From Candidatus Thorarchaeota archaeon (GTDB lineage: Archaea; Asgardarchaeota; Thorarchaeia; Thorarchaeales; Thorarchaeaceae), in contig JABCSP010000173.1 in the NCBI GenBank assembly GCA_018238825.1, forward strand, positions 1 to 5,351: a DNA stretch of 5,351 bases, in the 5' to 3' direction. The translations under genes were made by a program, and so were the position numbers. The notes beneath the pieces were generated by a model. That model saw only the letters and a list, made by a program, of their open reading frames with translations. It made no database searches and was not told where the DNA came from. Positions within the stretch are counted from its first letter, which is position 1. Each line of letters starts with the position of its first letter. This document shows, one piece after another, positions 1 through 5,351 of the stretch.

Positions 1-171
1 CCCCTCAATATCTTCAATTGAATCGTAAGGCGAGTCTACACCTGTATCGGTGATTGCTTTCATCAGAGTCGCTGGCTTGATCGAACCCAAAAGATGTACA
101 TGATGCTCTGCCTTGGGAAGTGCTTTGATTGCATCTACGAGCTCCATATCTGTCTGATATGAGTGCTGCAT
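1..171 (-). CDS. Adenosine/AMP deaminase-family enzyme, N-terminal 57 codons only (runs off the window)
   Basis: The visible N-terminus carries the signature that opens the metal-dependent adenosine deaminase family: residues 18-30 read LPKAEHHVHLLGS, followed by IKP and a leucine-rich helix. In this family the HxH pair (here His24 and His26) binds the catalytic metal at the mouth of a TIM barrel, and the enzyme hydrolyses the 6-amino group of adenosine or a related purine. The ATG at 171 is chosen because a TAG stop lies two codons upstream in frame. Met9 is a possible alternative start, and neither start has a clear Shine-Dalgarno site. Two positions are unusual: the usual ELH is EHH, and the usual Asp or Glu of HL(D/E)G is Leu28. 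In mouse adenosine deaminase that Asp contacts the ribose 5'-hydroxyl, so the substrate may differ. The family call is firm; the substrate is not. The rest of the gene, with the other metal ligands and catalytic Glu, lies outside the window. Confidence 0.85.
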   Translation of the reverse strand, partial: MQHSYQTDMELVDAIKALPKAEHHVHLLGSIKPATLMKAITDTGVDSPYDSIEDIEG

Positions 172-201
172 TATCTACGTTCCCATAAGACAGTGCTAAG
201 T

Positions 202-246
202 GAATAAGTGATACGAACTGTTCTAGACTCAGCTATCTATTAATCA
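202..246 (-). promoter_or_regulatory. Candidate promoter region of the deaminase gene
   Basis: Two AT-rich boxes on the minus strand could serve as an archaeal TATA element. CACTTATTC (210-202) would place the transcript start near 180, giving an almost leaderless mRNA. GATTAATAG (around 246-238) would give a leader of roughly 45 bases. I cannot choose between them, and neither matches consensus fully. The region is shared back to back with the plus-strand TATA-like box at 271-278. Confidence 0.25.
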
Positions 247-270
247 GCACGATGGTACACAAGACGAGTA

Positions 271-278
271 CTTATAGG
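271..278 (+). promoter_or_regulatory. TATA-like box for a plus-strand RNA
   Basis: CTTATAGG matches the YTTATA core of archaeal TATA boxes, and a purine-containing stretch (GACGAGTA) sits just upstream where the BRE would lie. Its centre is about 26 bases before position 301, which is exactly where the long inverted repeat begins. That spacing is the one expected between an archaeal TATA box and a transcript start. No coding start in the plus direction uses it convincingly. Confidence 0.4.
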
Positions 279-300
279 CTTCAACTGTGTATGGATATAC

Positions 301-396
301 GGTGGCAAGGGTTCAGACAGGGGCTAGTTTTTCGTACATGCCCTCAATTACGAAACTCCCCCCTCCTACCACGAACCTCTGTTGGACCCTGCCACC
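301..396 (+). ncRNA. Candidate structured RNA of about 96 nt, family not recognised
   Basis: The two ends pair as one long helix. GGTGGCA (301-307) pairs with TGCCACC (390-396), and GGGT (309-312) pairs with ACCC (386-389). TCA (313-315) pairs with TGG (383-385), with one G-U. ACAGGGG (317-323) pairs with CCTCTGT (376-382), with one G-U. Only A308 and G316 bulge. An inner hairpin pairs TTTCGTA (330-336) with TACGAAA (349-355) around a 12-nt loop, and AG (326-327) can add to it with CT (356-357). The 3' side keeps an unpaired C-rich stretch (358-375). Both wobbles (313-385 and 321-378) are G-U on the plus strand but would be A-C mismatches on the minus strand, which favours a plus-strand RNA. 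It does not resemble tRNA, 5S, SRP or RNase P RNA. It lacks the 3' ACA and balanced pocket of an H/ACA guide and has no C/D boxes. Alternatively it is a structure in the 3' untranslated region of the 83-residue gene. Confidence 0.5.
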
Positions 397-400
397 CACC

Positions 401-412
401 TTTGCCTTTGTT
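401..412 (+). terminator. T-rich stretch, possible end of the plus-strand RNA
   Basis: TTTGCCTTTGTT follows the closing stem at 396 by four bases. Archaeal RNA polymerase can terminate at T-rich tracts, so this is a reasonable 3' end for the structured RNA. The tract is interrupted and short, so the support is weak. Confidence 0.25.
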
Positions 413-432
413 ATCATTACAGCCAATTGCGG

Positions 433-684
433 CTATGATTGCGAGGGGGATGCGGACCCGGATTTGATGATGTAGTAGAGCCCTAAACCAAGGAGGACGA
501 AGATCGCGACGCCACCGAAAGCCACAGCGGGAAACATGAGTAACTCCTCCAATGGTTCATAGGTGAAGGGAGGAGCGTTACTCCTGACAGCAACCACATA
601 GGCAAGGTATGCTAGAAGACCCCCACCGGTTCCTAGGTAAACCAAGCCCTTCTGTAACCAAACTCTGTGCGAATCGTGACTCAA
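433..684 (-). CDS. Small two-helix membrane protein, 83 residues, function unknown
   Basis: The product is a helical hairpin. A short basic N-terminus leads to a Gly-rich membrane segment at about residues 13-33. A proline- and glutamate-containing loop (34-49, with Glu43, Glu46 and Glu47) and a second membrane segment at about 50-73 follow, then a short polar tail starting with Lys74. Both termini carry the positive charges, so both probably lie in the cytoplasm with the acidic loop outside. The TTG start is preferred because GAGGTT lies six bases upstream and a TAG stop lies nine codons upstream, with no ATG between. Codons show a coding pattern (G in the first position in about 37 percent of codons, by hand count). 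GC is near 52 percent, well above the roughly 38 percent of the giant gene upstream. I do not recognise a family. It lies 47 bases downstream of the 73-residue ORF and 299 bases downstream of the giant gene, all in the same direction. Confidence 0.65.
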   Translation of the reverse strand: MSHDSHRVWLQKGLVYLGTGGGLLAYLAYVVAVRSNAPPFTYEPLEELLMFPAVAFGGVAIFVLLGLGLYYIIKSGSASPSQS

Positions 685-690
685 ATTTGG

Positions 691-696
691 AACCTC
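691..696 (-). promoter_or_regulatory. Ribosome binding site deciding the TTG start at 684
   Basis: On the minus strand GAGGTT ends six bases before the TTG at 684. GAGGT is complementary to the 3' end of 16S rRNA and its spacing is normal. It is the main reason to accept a TTG start here rather than an internal codon. Confidence 0.55.
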
Positions 697-730
697 GATT
701 GATAACTAGCAGGAATATGCAGAATTACGC

Positions 731-741
731 ATTAAAGGTTT
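731..741 (-). promoter_or_regulatory. Candidate BRE/TATA promoter for the 83-residue gene
   Basis: AAACCTTTAAT on the minus strand resembles a B-recognition element followed by a TATA-like core. A transcript starting about 25 bases downstream would have a leader of roughly 25-30 bases that includes the GAGGTT site. It overlaps the stop codon of the 73-residue ORF. The core is not a perfect TATA box, so read-through from the upstream genes remains equally possible. Confidence 0.3.
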
Positions 742-953
742 ACATAACAGTCAACAAGAATCTGGAAGGGCACAAGACCAAAACTATGCGGTCTGGCTGG
801 GATGTATCGTGATGATCCATTGAAAAACCTCCCAATACCCAACTCATATTCACGTATGTTAGTCAGCTTATCCAAAAGGAAGTGGTTTGATGATAGAAGT
901 TCATCCTTGTTTACTTTGAACTTGAGGAACTTTCTCCCAACTTCGAAGCTCAT
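732..953 (-). CDS. Doubtful small ORF, 73 residues, function unknown
   Basis: An ATG start lies 30 bases after the stop of the giant gene, and the frame ends 47 bases before the next gene, so it fits a tandem minus-strand arrangement. The N-terminal half is basic and partly helical in pattern (residues 2-36, with several Lys, Arg and Glu). The second half has no recognisable motif, and there is no membrane segment or signal peptide. No good ribosome binding site precedes it (only GGGAAG about ten bases upstream). First-position purine content is close to random by hand count (about 53 percent), although better than that of the plus-strand ORF overlapping it at 802-987. It could be a real small basic protein, a decayed gene, or noncoding spacer. 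If it is not a gene, 685-983 contains nothing else I can support except the control sites listed. Confidence 0.3.
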   Translation of the reverse strand: MSFEVGRKFLKFKVNKDELLSSNHFLLDKLTNIREYELGIGRFFNGSSRYIPARPHSFGLVPFQILVDCYVNL

Positions 954-983
954 TATTGTATCTTCCCGAATAATGTTCCAGAT

Positions 984-3900
984 CTAAGTACCAATGTTTA
1001 CAGAGTACAGTACTGAAACCACAAACACACCTACAGCCAGAAGAAGTGCAATCAGTATTGCAACTCTTAGCCAGGCAATGTATCCTTTGTCAGGCCGCTC
1101 ATCTCTTTTCTCCTTTACAAATCGACTCACAAAGAAAAGTGCTGATGCTAGCGCAAGCAACAAACTCTGATAGAACTCACCTAGTACAAAAGTGAATGCA
1201 AATCCAGTAAGAGCAAAGAATAACGGAGCAAAGAATAGGTGAGTCATTTTCCTGCCCGTTACTGGGTACATGACAATTGACGCAATGAAAACAGACAGAT
1301 ATATTGTAGCCAATGGTGGGAAAACTGCTAGATACGATGATAGGTATGCTATTGACCCTGAGAGAAGTGAGAGTACAATCCATAGGGGTGTTCGAAGGGT
1401 CTTAGGAATCCACGATACATAGGCTGAAGCAATGTACAAACAACAAGCAGGAAATACTGAAAGAAGAATCGCTAGGATTTGTGCTTCCAGAGTAACAGCA
1501 GGAAAATAAAGGTAGTACATTAGTATTGCAGTTACACTCAGAGGAATAGGTATCCACGCACCAATGAAATATTCATCGCCTACATCCAATTCTCGACGCA
1601 GTATTAGTGCGAGCAAACAGATTGAAAGGATAGTAAAAGCTACAGCAAGATATGGATACCCGTTTTCATAAAGACCACAGAACGCAGTTACACCAAATCC
1701 AAGAACAGAGAGAAAACCACTTACTGACCCAAAACTGCTTTTGACTTTGCGACGCACAATTCCGATAAATAGGAGCATTAATCCTAGAAGCATTGTTGGA
1801 AAACTAAAACTTGGTACAATATAGAGGAAACCAGCAATGGGCATATTGAGAAGCTCGCTGAAGAATGGATAGCTGATGATTCCAAATATCGAAACGAATG
1901 ATGCTGAGAATATTGTCCACGCAATGAAACCATATTTATCAAAAATATATTGCATGAAAGTGTTGAATTTTCTGATAATTGTTTGAAATAATAATCCAAG
2001 ATCTTTAAGCATCTTGGCAAGTAACCGTAGTTGATACGAGAACAATGGAGCTTCAATTGCCAATATTAGTAGAATCGTCATAGGGATTAGGTAGAATGGA
2101 TTTTGCCCAACTAGAATAGGTAAGAAACTGTAAACAGTCGGAGCTATCGCAAGCCCGGCAATTCCATAGAATATTCTCTTATGTCGATCTAAACTAAGTG
2201 ACATACATGCAAGAACTAGAAGCAATAAGGTCCCTGTTAATGAAAGAGATATTTTGATGATCAACAAATATTCTTCAAGAAAACTGCCCGTCAATGTAAG
2301 AATAAGAAATGAGAGAAGAAGACCTGGTCCAAGAAGTGTAATCGTAGGTTTTCGTAACCTCTGAGCTATAATCTCTTCTAATAGATGGGCCCCGATAAAA
2401 TACAGGACTGCAGGAATTAGAATTAAAGCAAAATTCCAAATTAGAATCATGTCTGGTGGTAGAATCGGTGGTATTGTTAGATGTAGATAAATTCCAACTA
2501 AAACTCCAAAGATTGGTGGAAATGCAAATGCTGCTTGTAGTTTGTTTTCTGATATGATTCTTGTACACCATGAATAGAAGGATTTGATATTGACATATGT
2601 TACAGGTAGACTGGCAATGACCCATAAGATCACTGTGTAAAGAAGTAAAGGTGCAGGTTCAATTACATGTTCTCCTCCCAACCAATAAATGATTGCTAGT
2701 GATGTAGCCAATGATAGATTCACTGGCAATGCAATCGAACGTGGATTACCTGGCAATAGGAAGAAGTAGATTATTCCTGCAAGTGAATACCCTAGAAGAC
2801 CAAGTCCGAAAATTAACCTGACATCAGTAGTTAGTGTTACTCCAATCTGTAAACCCAGGGCTATAAATCCGATAATAGCGGGAATCCATTCTTTGTGAGC
2901 ATTCAACAGATTATCTTCCATTTTCCCAGATTTCTCAGCTTTTCTAACATAAGGAGTCGCGAATAACGAATAAAGGGTGAATCCAATGCCTAGTGTTAGA
3001 AGTGGATCATGAGGGAGCTGAAAAGAAAGCATATTCAATCCAGTGATTAAAATAGTCAAACACAATGAAGTGTATACTGAAACTGATTTCCAAGGACGTA
3101 TAAACGAAAACCAATCTATTGCATTAGATGTAGGGAAAACGATTGTGGATAGAAGAATCAATCCGATTCCCGCGAATATCAGATTAGGTTCAAATGTAAA
3201 ATACAAAATAGCGTGCCATACCCACACTATTTCAGCAAGAAGGATTAACGATGAAATTGCAGGAATTAATTCAGACTTGCTCTTCCTGGCTGATTCTGGG
3301 ACTTCCAGTTCTAATAATAGGAATACAGAAACAAAGGTTGGAATAACTAGAATTACAGATTCAATAGAGCTATAAACGATATACCATGCCAAGCTTACAA
3401 GTAATGATATGATTGTTGAGAACATGTGCCAATTAGCTCGTCTATAAGGTTCTTGACGGGAACTCCAATTCGAGAATAGTGCAATTATTATGAAACTAGG
3501 GTATAGCAATAACAAGGAATCAATTGGAATTGCTATAGTATAGAATGTAAAGACTAGTGCTGACAGCGTAATAGTAGTAGCAAAAGACAATGCATACCGT
3601 TGAAGAGTACTCGCACTTCTCCTATTCGCTACTAGTAAACCTACTAGCAATACGAAAAGAGATGTTTCACCAACTACTACAAGATTGGTTGTCCATTGGA
3701 TGATTAGAGATGCCACTATCGATGCGAATAGAAATGATTTAAAATTACCAAAGTAAATCGTGTATCTTTCAAATATGATTTCAAGATCTGGAGTTTCAGG
3801 TATTCTCAAAAGGATCTCGATGCCAATTGTAAATCCGAGAAGTATAGACGATATTCCTATAGGTTCTAAAAGAATATAGACTACAATTCCAAATGTAGAA

Positions 3901-5351
3901 GCAAAGATACACCACGAATACTTTCGTATCTTCTCTGGAATCGAGAGTAAGAACGTTTCAATACATATGTACCCAAATATTAGTAGAACCACATTATAAT
4001 TCGCCAAGAAATAATTCCAAAAGATAATCCCGAAGAATGAACCTGTGATAAGTGGATAAGAGAGTTGGACTATGTTGGTTTCATTAAGAAATGCAATAGA
4101 CAATAAAGAAGAACTCAGGACAAGTAAGAGTATCTTAGAAACTGGATCCACAGACGCTAAATGAATACCTATGAGAACCAGACTACTAATTGCAGTTAAC
4201 GCAGGTATCTTTGATGAATCTAAAAAGGTAATCTTCCGACTAGCGAAAACCATCAAGATTCCAAAGATGAAAAGAAAACTCAATATTGACAAAATCAAGT
4301 CAGGATATTGTATTAGATAGATGATATTCCCGCTTAGTGTTGAACAGAATAAGGTAAGTCCACTTGATATCGATTTTTTATTTTCCACATCCCCTATCAT
4401 GAAAGCGGGTAACCATATCAACAGAAGTAATGTAATGAATGTCAGGATAATAGGTACGACGGGAATTGGATATAATTGAAAGAAAGGATATAGGTGGAGT
4501 ACGACGAGGCCCGATAAAATTGATGATGCAATCCCCATTGCTGCAACAAGATGAATAGCAATTTGTACTAGTGCCAGTTGCATCCCAAATGCAATCACTT
4601 TAGCGAGTGCTTTCAATCCACGAAGATAATATTTGTACGCAACCGGAATAGGAACGATTATGGATGTTAAGACAATGGCGAGTAAACCAAGTTCCAAAGT
4701 GAAAGCAAGTAATATAGCTGCAGGAACGGTAAACAGTACATATAGCAGATTAATGAGTTTCACAGGGGTCTTAGTTACTTTTAGAGGAAGGAATCCAAAT
4801 CCCATCAGGGCTAAACTGAACAGAGCGGCTGCATTCACACCAAGAATTGTTACAAAACTCAGATATCCGAATCTAGCCCCTGTAGAGATTATTGAACACC
4901 AAGTCACGGGTACGAAATATTGACGAATCGTTTCTGGGAACAAGCTTTGAGAGATTGTGAGAATTAAAGTTGAGATTAGAACTACAAGGGATACTGAAAA
5001 GATCCAATCAGGATGTTGCAAGAGAGTTACTATGAATAGGCTGAAAATGAGTGAGAAAACTGTAATGAATATGGGACTTGTAAGAGGTCGTTCATTTCTT
5101 CTAATGTAAAGAGCAGGAGACCAAATTACCAGTGCAATCAAGATGAATGTAAGGGTTAGTGGGATAGCTGGAATAGGATAAGAAATGAAGAAAGGTGTAA
5201 GGTGCTGGTTGATGATGAATGAGAGCGCGATTCCAAGAAGACCAAAAGATAAGACTAGGTTGATAGCGATGTAAAAGAGGATAAGCCTGATACCATCACG
5301 AGTAGCTGAACCTAGGAATTTAATGAAACGCCTATAGTAATGATAGGCAAC
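984..5351 (-). CDS. Giant polytopic membrane protein built of repeated helical hairpins (N-terminus beyond the window)
   Basis: The frame is open from the window edge to a TAG at 986-984, giving 1455 visible residues (residue 1 is the codon at 5351-5349). The TTG at 5141 is not a start, because the frame continues 70 codons upstream with the same membrane pattern. By eye there are 24 helical hairpins plus one C-terminal helix (about residues 1430-1450), so about 49 spans. Hairpin turns fall near residues 60, 115, 173, 220, 296, 351, 402, 451, 496, 562, 611, 664, 721, 782, 843, 898, 967, 1027, 1084, 1166, 1229, 1289, 1345 and 1392. Eighteen of these carry Asp or Glu; the rest carry Pro or Asn. 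Loops between hairpins are rich in Lys and Arg, so by the positive-inside rule they face the cytoplasm, and the C-terminus is outside. There is no soluble domain, ATP-binding motif, or recognisable transporter or glycosyltransferase signature. I do not recognise a family. A structural or lipid-related role is possible but unsupported. GC is about 38 percent. Confidence 0.93.
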   Translation of the reverse strand, partial: VAYHYYRRFIKFLGSATRDGIRLILFYIAINLVLSFGLLGIALSFIINQHLTPFFISYPIPAIPLTLTFILIALVIWSPALYIRRNERPLTSPIFITVFSLIFSLFIVTLLQHPDWIFSVSLVVLISTLILTISQSLFPETIRQYFVPVTWCSIISTGARFGYLSFVTILGVNAAALFSLALMGFGFLPLKVTKTPVKLINLLYVLFTVPAAILLAFTLELGLLAIVLTSIIVPIPVAYKYYLRGLKALAKVIAFGMQLALVQIAIHLVAAMGIASSILSGLVVLHLYPFFQLYPIPVVPIILTFITLLLLIWLPAFMIGDVENKKSISSGLTLFCSTLSGNIIYLIQYPDLILSILSFLFIFGILMVFASRKITFLDSSKIPALTAISSLVLIGIHLASVDPVSKILLLVLSSSLLSIAFLNETNIVQLSYPLITGSFFGIIFWNYFLANYNVVLLIFGYICIETFLLSIPEKIRKYSWCIFASTFGIVVYILLEPIGISSILLGFTIGIEILLRIPETPDLEIIFERYTIYFGNFKSFLFASIVASLIIQWTTNLVVVGETSLFVLLVGLLVANRRSASTLQRYALSFATTITLSALVFTFYTIAIPIDSLLLLYPSFIIIALFSNWSSRQEPYRRANWHMFSTIISLLVSLAWYIVYSSIESVILVIPTFVSVFLLLELEVPESARKSKSELIPAISSLILLAEIVWVWHAILYFTFEPNLIFAGIGLILLSTIVFPTSNAIDWFSFIRPWKSVSVYTSLCLTILITGLNMLSFQLPHDPLLTLGIGFTLYSLFATPYVRKAEKSGKMEDNLLNAHKEWIPAIIGFIALGLQIGVTLTTDVRLIFGLGLLGYSLAGIIYFFLLPGNPRSIALPVNLSLATSLAIIYWLGGEHVIEPAPLLLYTVILWVIASLPVTYVNIKSFYSWCTRIISENKLQAAFAFPPIFGVLVGIYLHLTIPPILPPDMILIWNFALILIPAVLYFIGAHLLEEIIAQRLRKPTITLLGPGLLLSFLILTLTGSFLEEYLLIIKISLSLTGTLLLLVLACMSLSLDRHKRIFYGIAGLAIAPTVYSFLPILVGQNPFYLIPMTILLILAIEAPLFSYQLRLLAKMLKDLGLLFQTIIRKFNTFMQYIFDKYGFIAWTIFSASFVSIFGIISYPFFSELLNMPIAGFLYIVPSFSFPTMLLGLMLLFIGIVRRKVKSSFGSVSGFLSVLGFGVTAFCGLYENGYPYLAVAFTILSICLLALILRRELDVGDEYFIGAWIPIPLSVTAILMYYLYFPAVTLEAQILAILLSVFPACCLYIASAYVSWIPKTLRTPLWIVLSLLSGSIAYLSSYLAVFPPLATIYLSVFIASIVMYPVTGRKMTHLFFAPLFFALTGFAFTFVLGEFYQSLLLALASALFFVSRFVKEKRDERPDKGYIAWLRVAILIALLLAVGVFVVSVLYSVNIGT
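4299..4643 (-). repeat. Internal protein repeat of the giant gene, copy B
   Basis: Residues 237-351 begin VAYKYYLRGLKALAK, pass through YPFFQLYPIPVVP and TFITLLLLIWLPA, and end at QYPD. Tyr-rich entry, PFF..YPIP..P turn, IW.PA exit and the Q.PD turn of the next hairpin are all shared with copy A at identical spacing. Weaker relatives of the entry motif, a proline followed by x-x-Tyr and an amphipathic basic helix, recur near residues 915-935 and 1101-1120. Confidence 0.75.
5007..5351 (-). repeat. Internal protein repeat of the giant gene, copy A
   Basis: Residues 1-115 of the visible protein begin VAYHYYRRFIKFLGS, pass through TPFFISYPIPAIP and TFILIALVIWSPA, and end at QHPD. They align without a gap to copy B 236 residues later, with about 48 of 115 positions identical by hand count. 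The DNA of the two copies is clearly diverged at synonymous sites, so the duplication is old and kept by selection on the protein. Confidence 0.75.

Noticed and set aside
301..396. Inverted repeat read as a tRNA, 5S rRNA, SRP RNA, RNase P RNA or H/ACA guide
   Set aside because: It has no cloverleaf or T-loop, none of the conserved 5S, SRP or RNase P motifs I could recall, and no ACA or balanced guide pocket. A terminal inverted repeat of a mobile element is also unlikely because no target duplication or transposase is visible.
421..434. Small palindrome AGCC-AATTGC-GGCT at the stop of the 83-residue gene as a terminator
   Set aside because: The stem has only four pairs and no T-run follows it on either strand.
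252..475. Two overlapping plus-strand ORFs of 71 and 62 residues
   Set aside because: They lie over the inverted repeat, have no ribosome binding site, and their sequences look like translated structured RNA (odd Pro, Cys and Thr content).
609..812. Plus-strand ORF of 67 residues
   Set aside because: It is antisense to the better-supported 83-residue gene and has no ribosome binding site or protein-like pattern.
802..987. Plus-strand ORF of 61 residues opposite the 73-residue ORF
   Set aside because: First-position purine content is low (about 47 percent by hand count), there is no spaced ribosome binding site, and it runs into the end of the giant gene.
1177..4923. Several 68-116 residue ORFs on both strands inside the giant gene
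   Set aside because: All are out-of-frame shadows of the giant membrane protein; their composition mirrors its codons and none has its own start signals.
5139..5141. TTG at 5141 as the start of the giant protein
   Set aside because: The frame stays open for 70 more codons to the window edge, and those codons encode a complete hairpin that is the aligned partner of residues 237-306.
1..5351. CRISPR arrays, insertion sequences or phage genes
   Set aside because: No spaced direct repeats, transposase motifs or phage structural genes were seen on either strand.

Overview
The window is a minus-strand gene series that looks archaeal. This is a tentative reading: it rests on archaeal-type TATA-like boxes at sensible distances from gene starts, a TTG start behind a GAGGT ribosome binding site, an AGA/AGG-tolerant codon style, and a giant multi-membrane-span protein of unfamiliar type. 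An Asgard-type archaeon (for example Thorarchaeota-like) would fit, but no marker gene here proves it.

Layout, in minus-strand transcription order. (1) A gigantic integral membrane protein fills 5351-984. Its reading frame runs without a stop to the window edge, so the N-terminus is missing; 1455 residues are visible. I count about 49 membrane-spanning helices, arranged as 24 helical hairpins with a period near 58 residues plus one last helix. Basic loops face one side and short acidic or proline turns face the other. Two stretches 236 residues apart align without gaps over 115 residues. (2) A doubtful 73-residue ORF lies at 953-732. (3) An 83-residue two-helix membrane protein lies at 684-433, with a TTG start and a good ribosome binding site. 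(4) After a 261-base gap, the first 57 codons of an adenosine deaminase-family enzyme occupy 171-1 and run off the window.

The 261-base gap is not empty. On the plus strand it holds a TATA-like box (271-278) about 26 bases before a long imperfect inverted repeat (301-396). The repeat folds as a near-continuous helix with an apical hairpin. Two of its pairs are G-U only on the plus strand, which points to a plus-strand structured RNA transcribed divergently from the deaminase gene.

No pathway links these genes from sequence alone. The giant protein, the small hairpin protein and possibly the 73-residue ORF could form one transcription unit. The deaminase appears to have its own promoter region.
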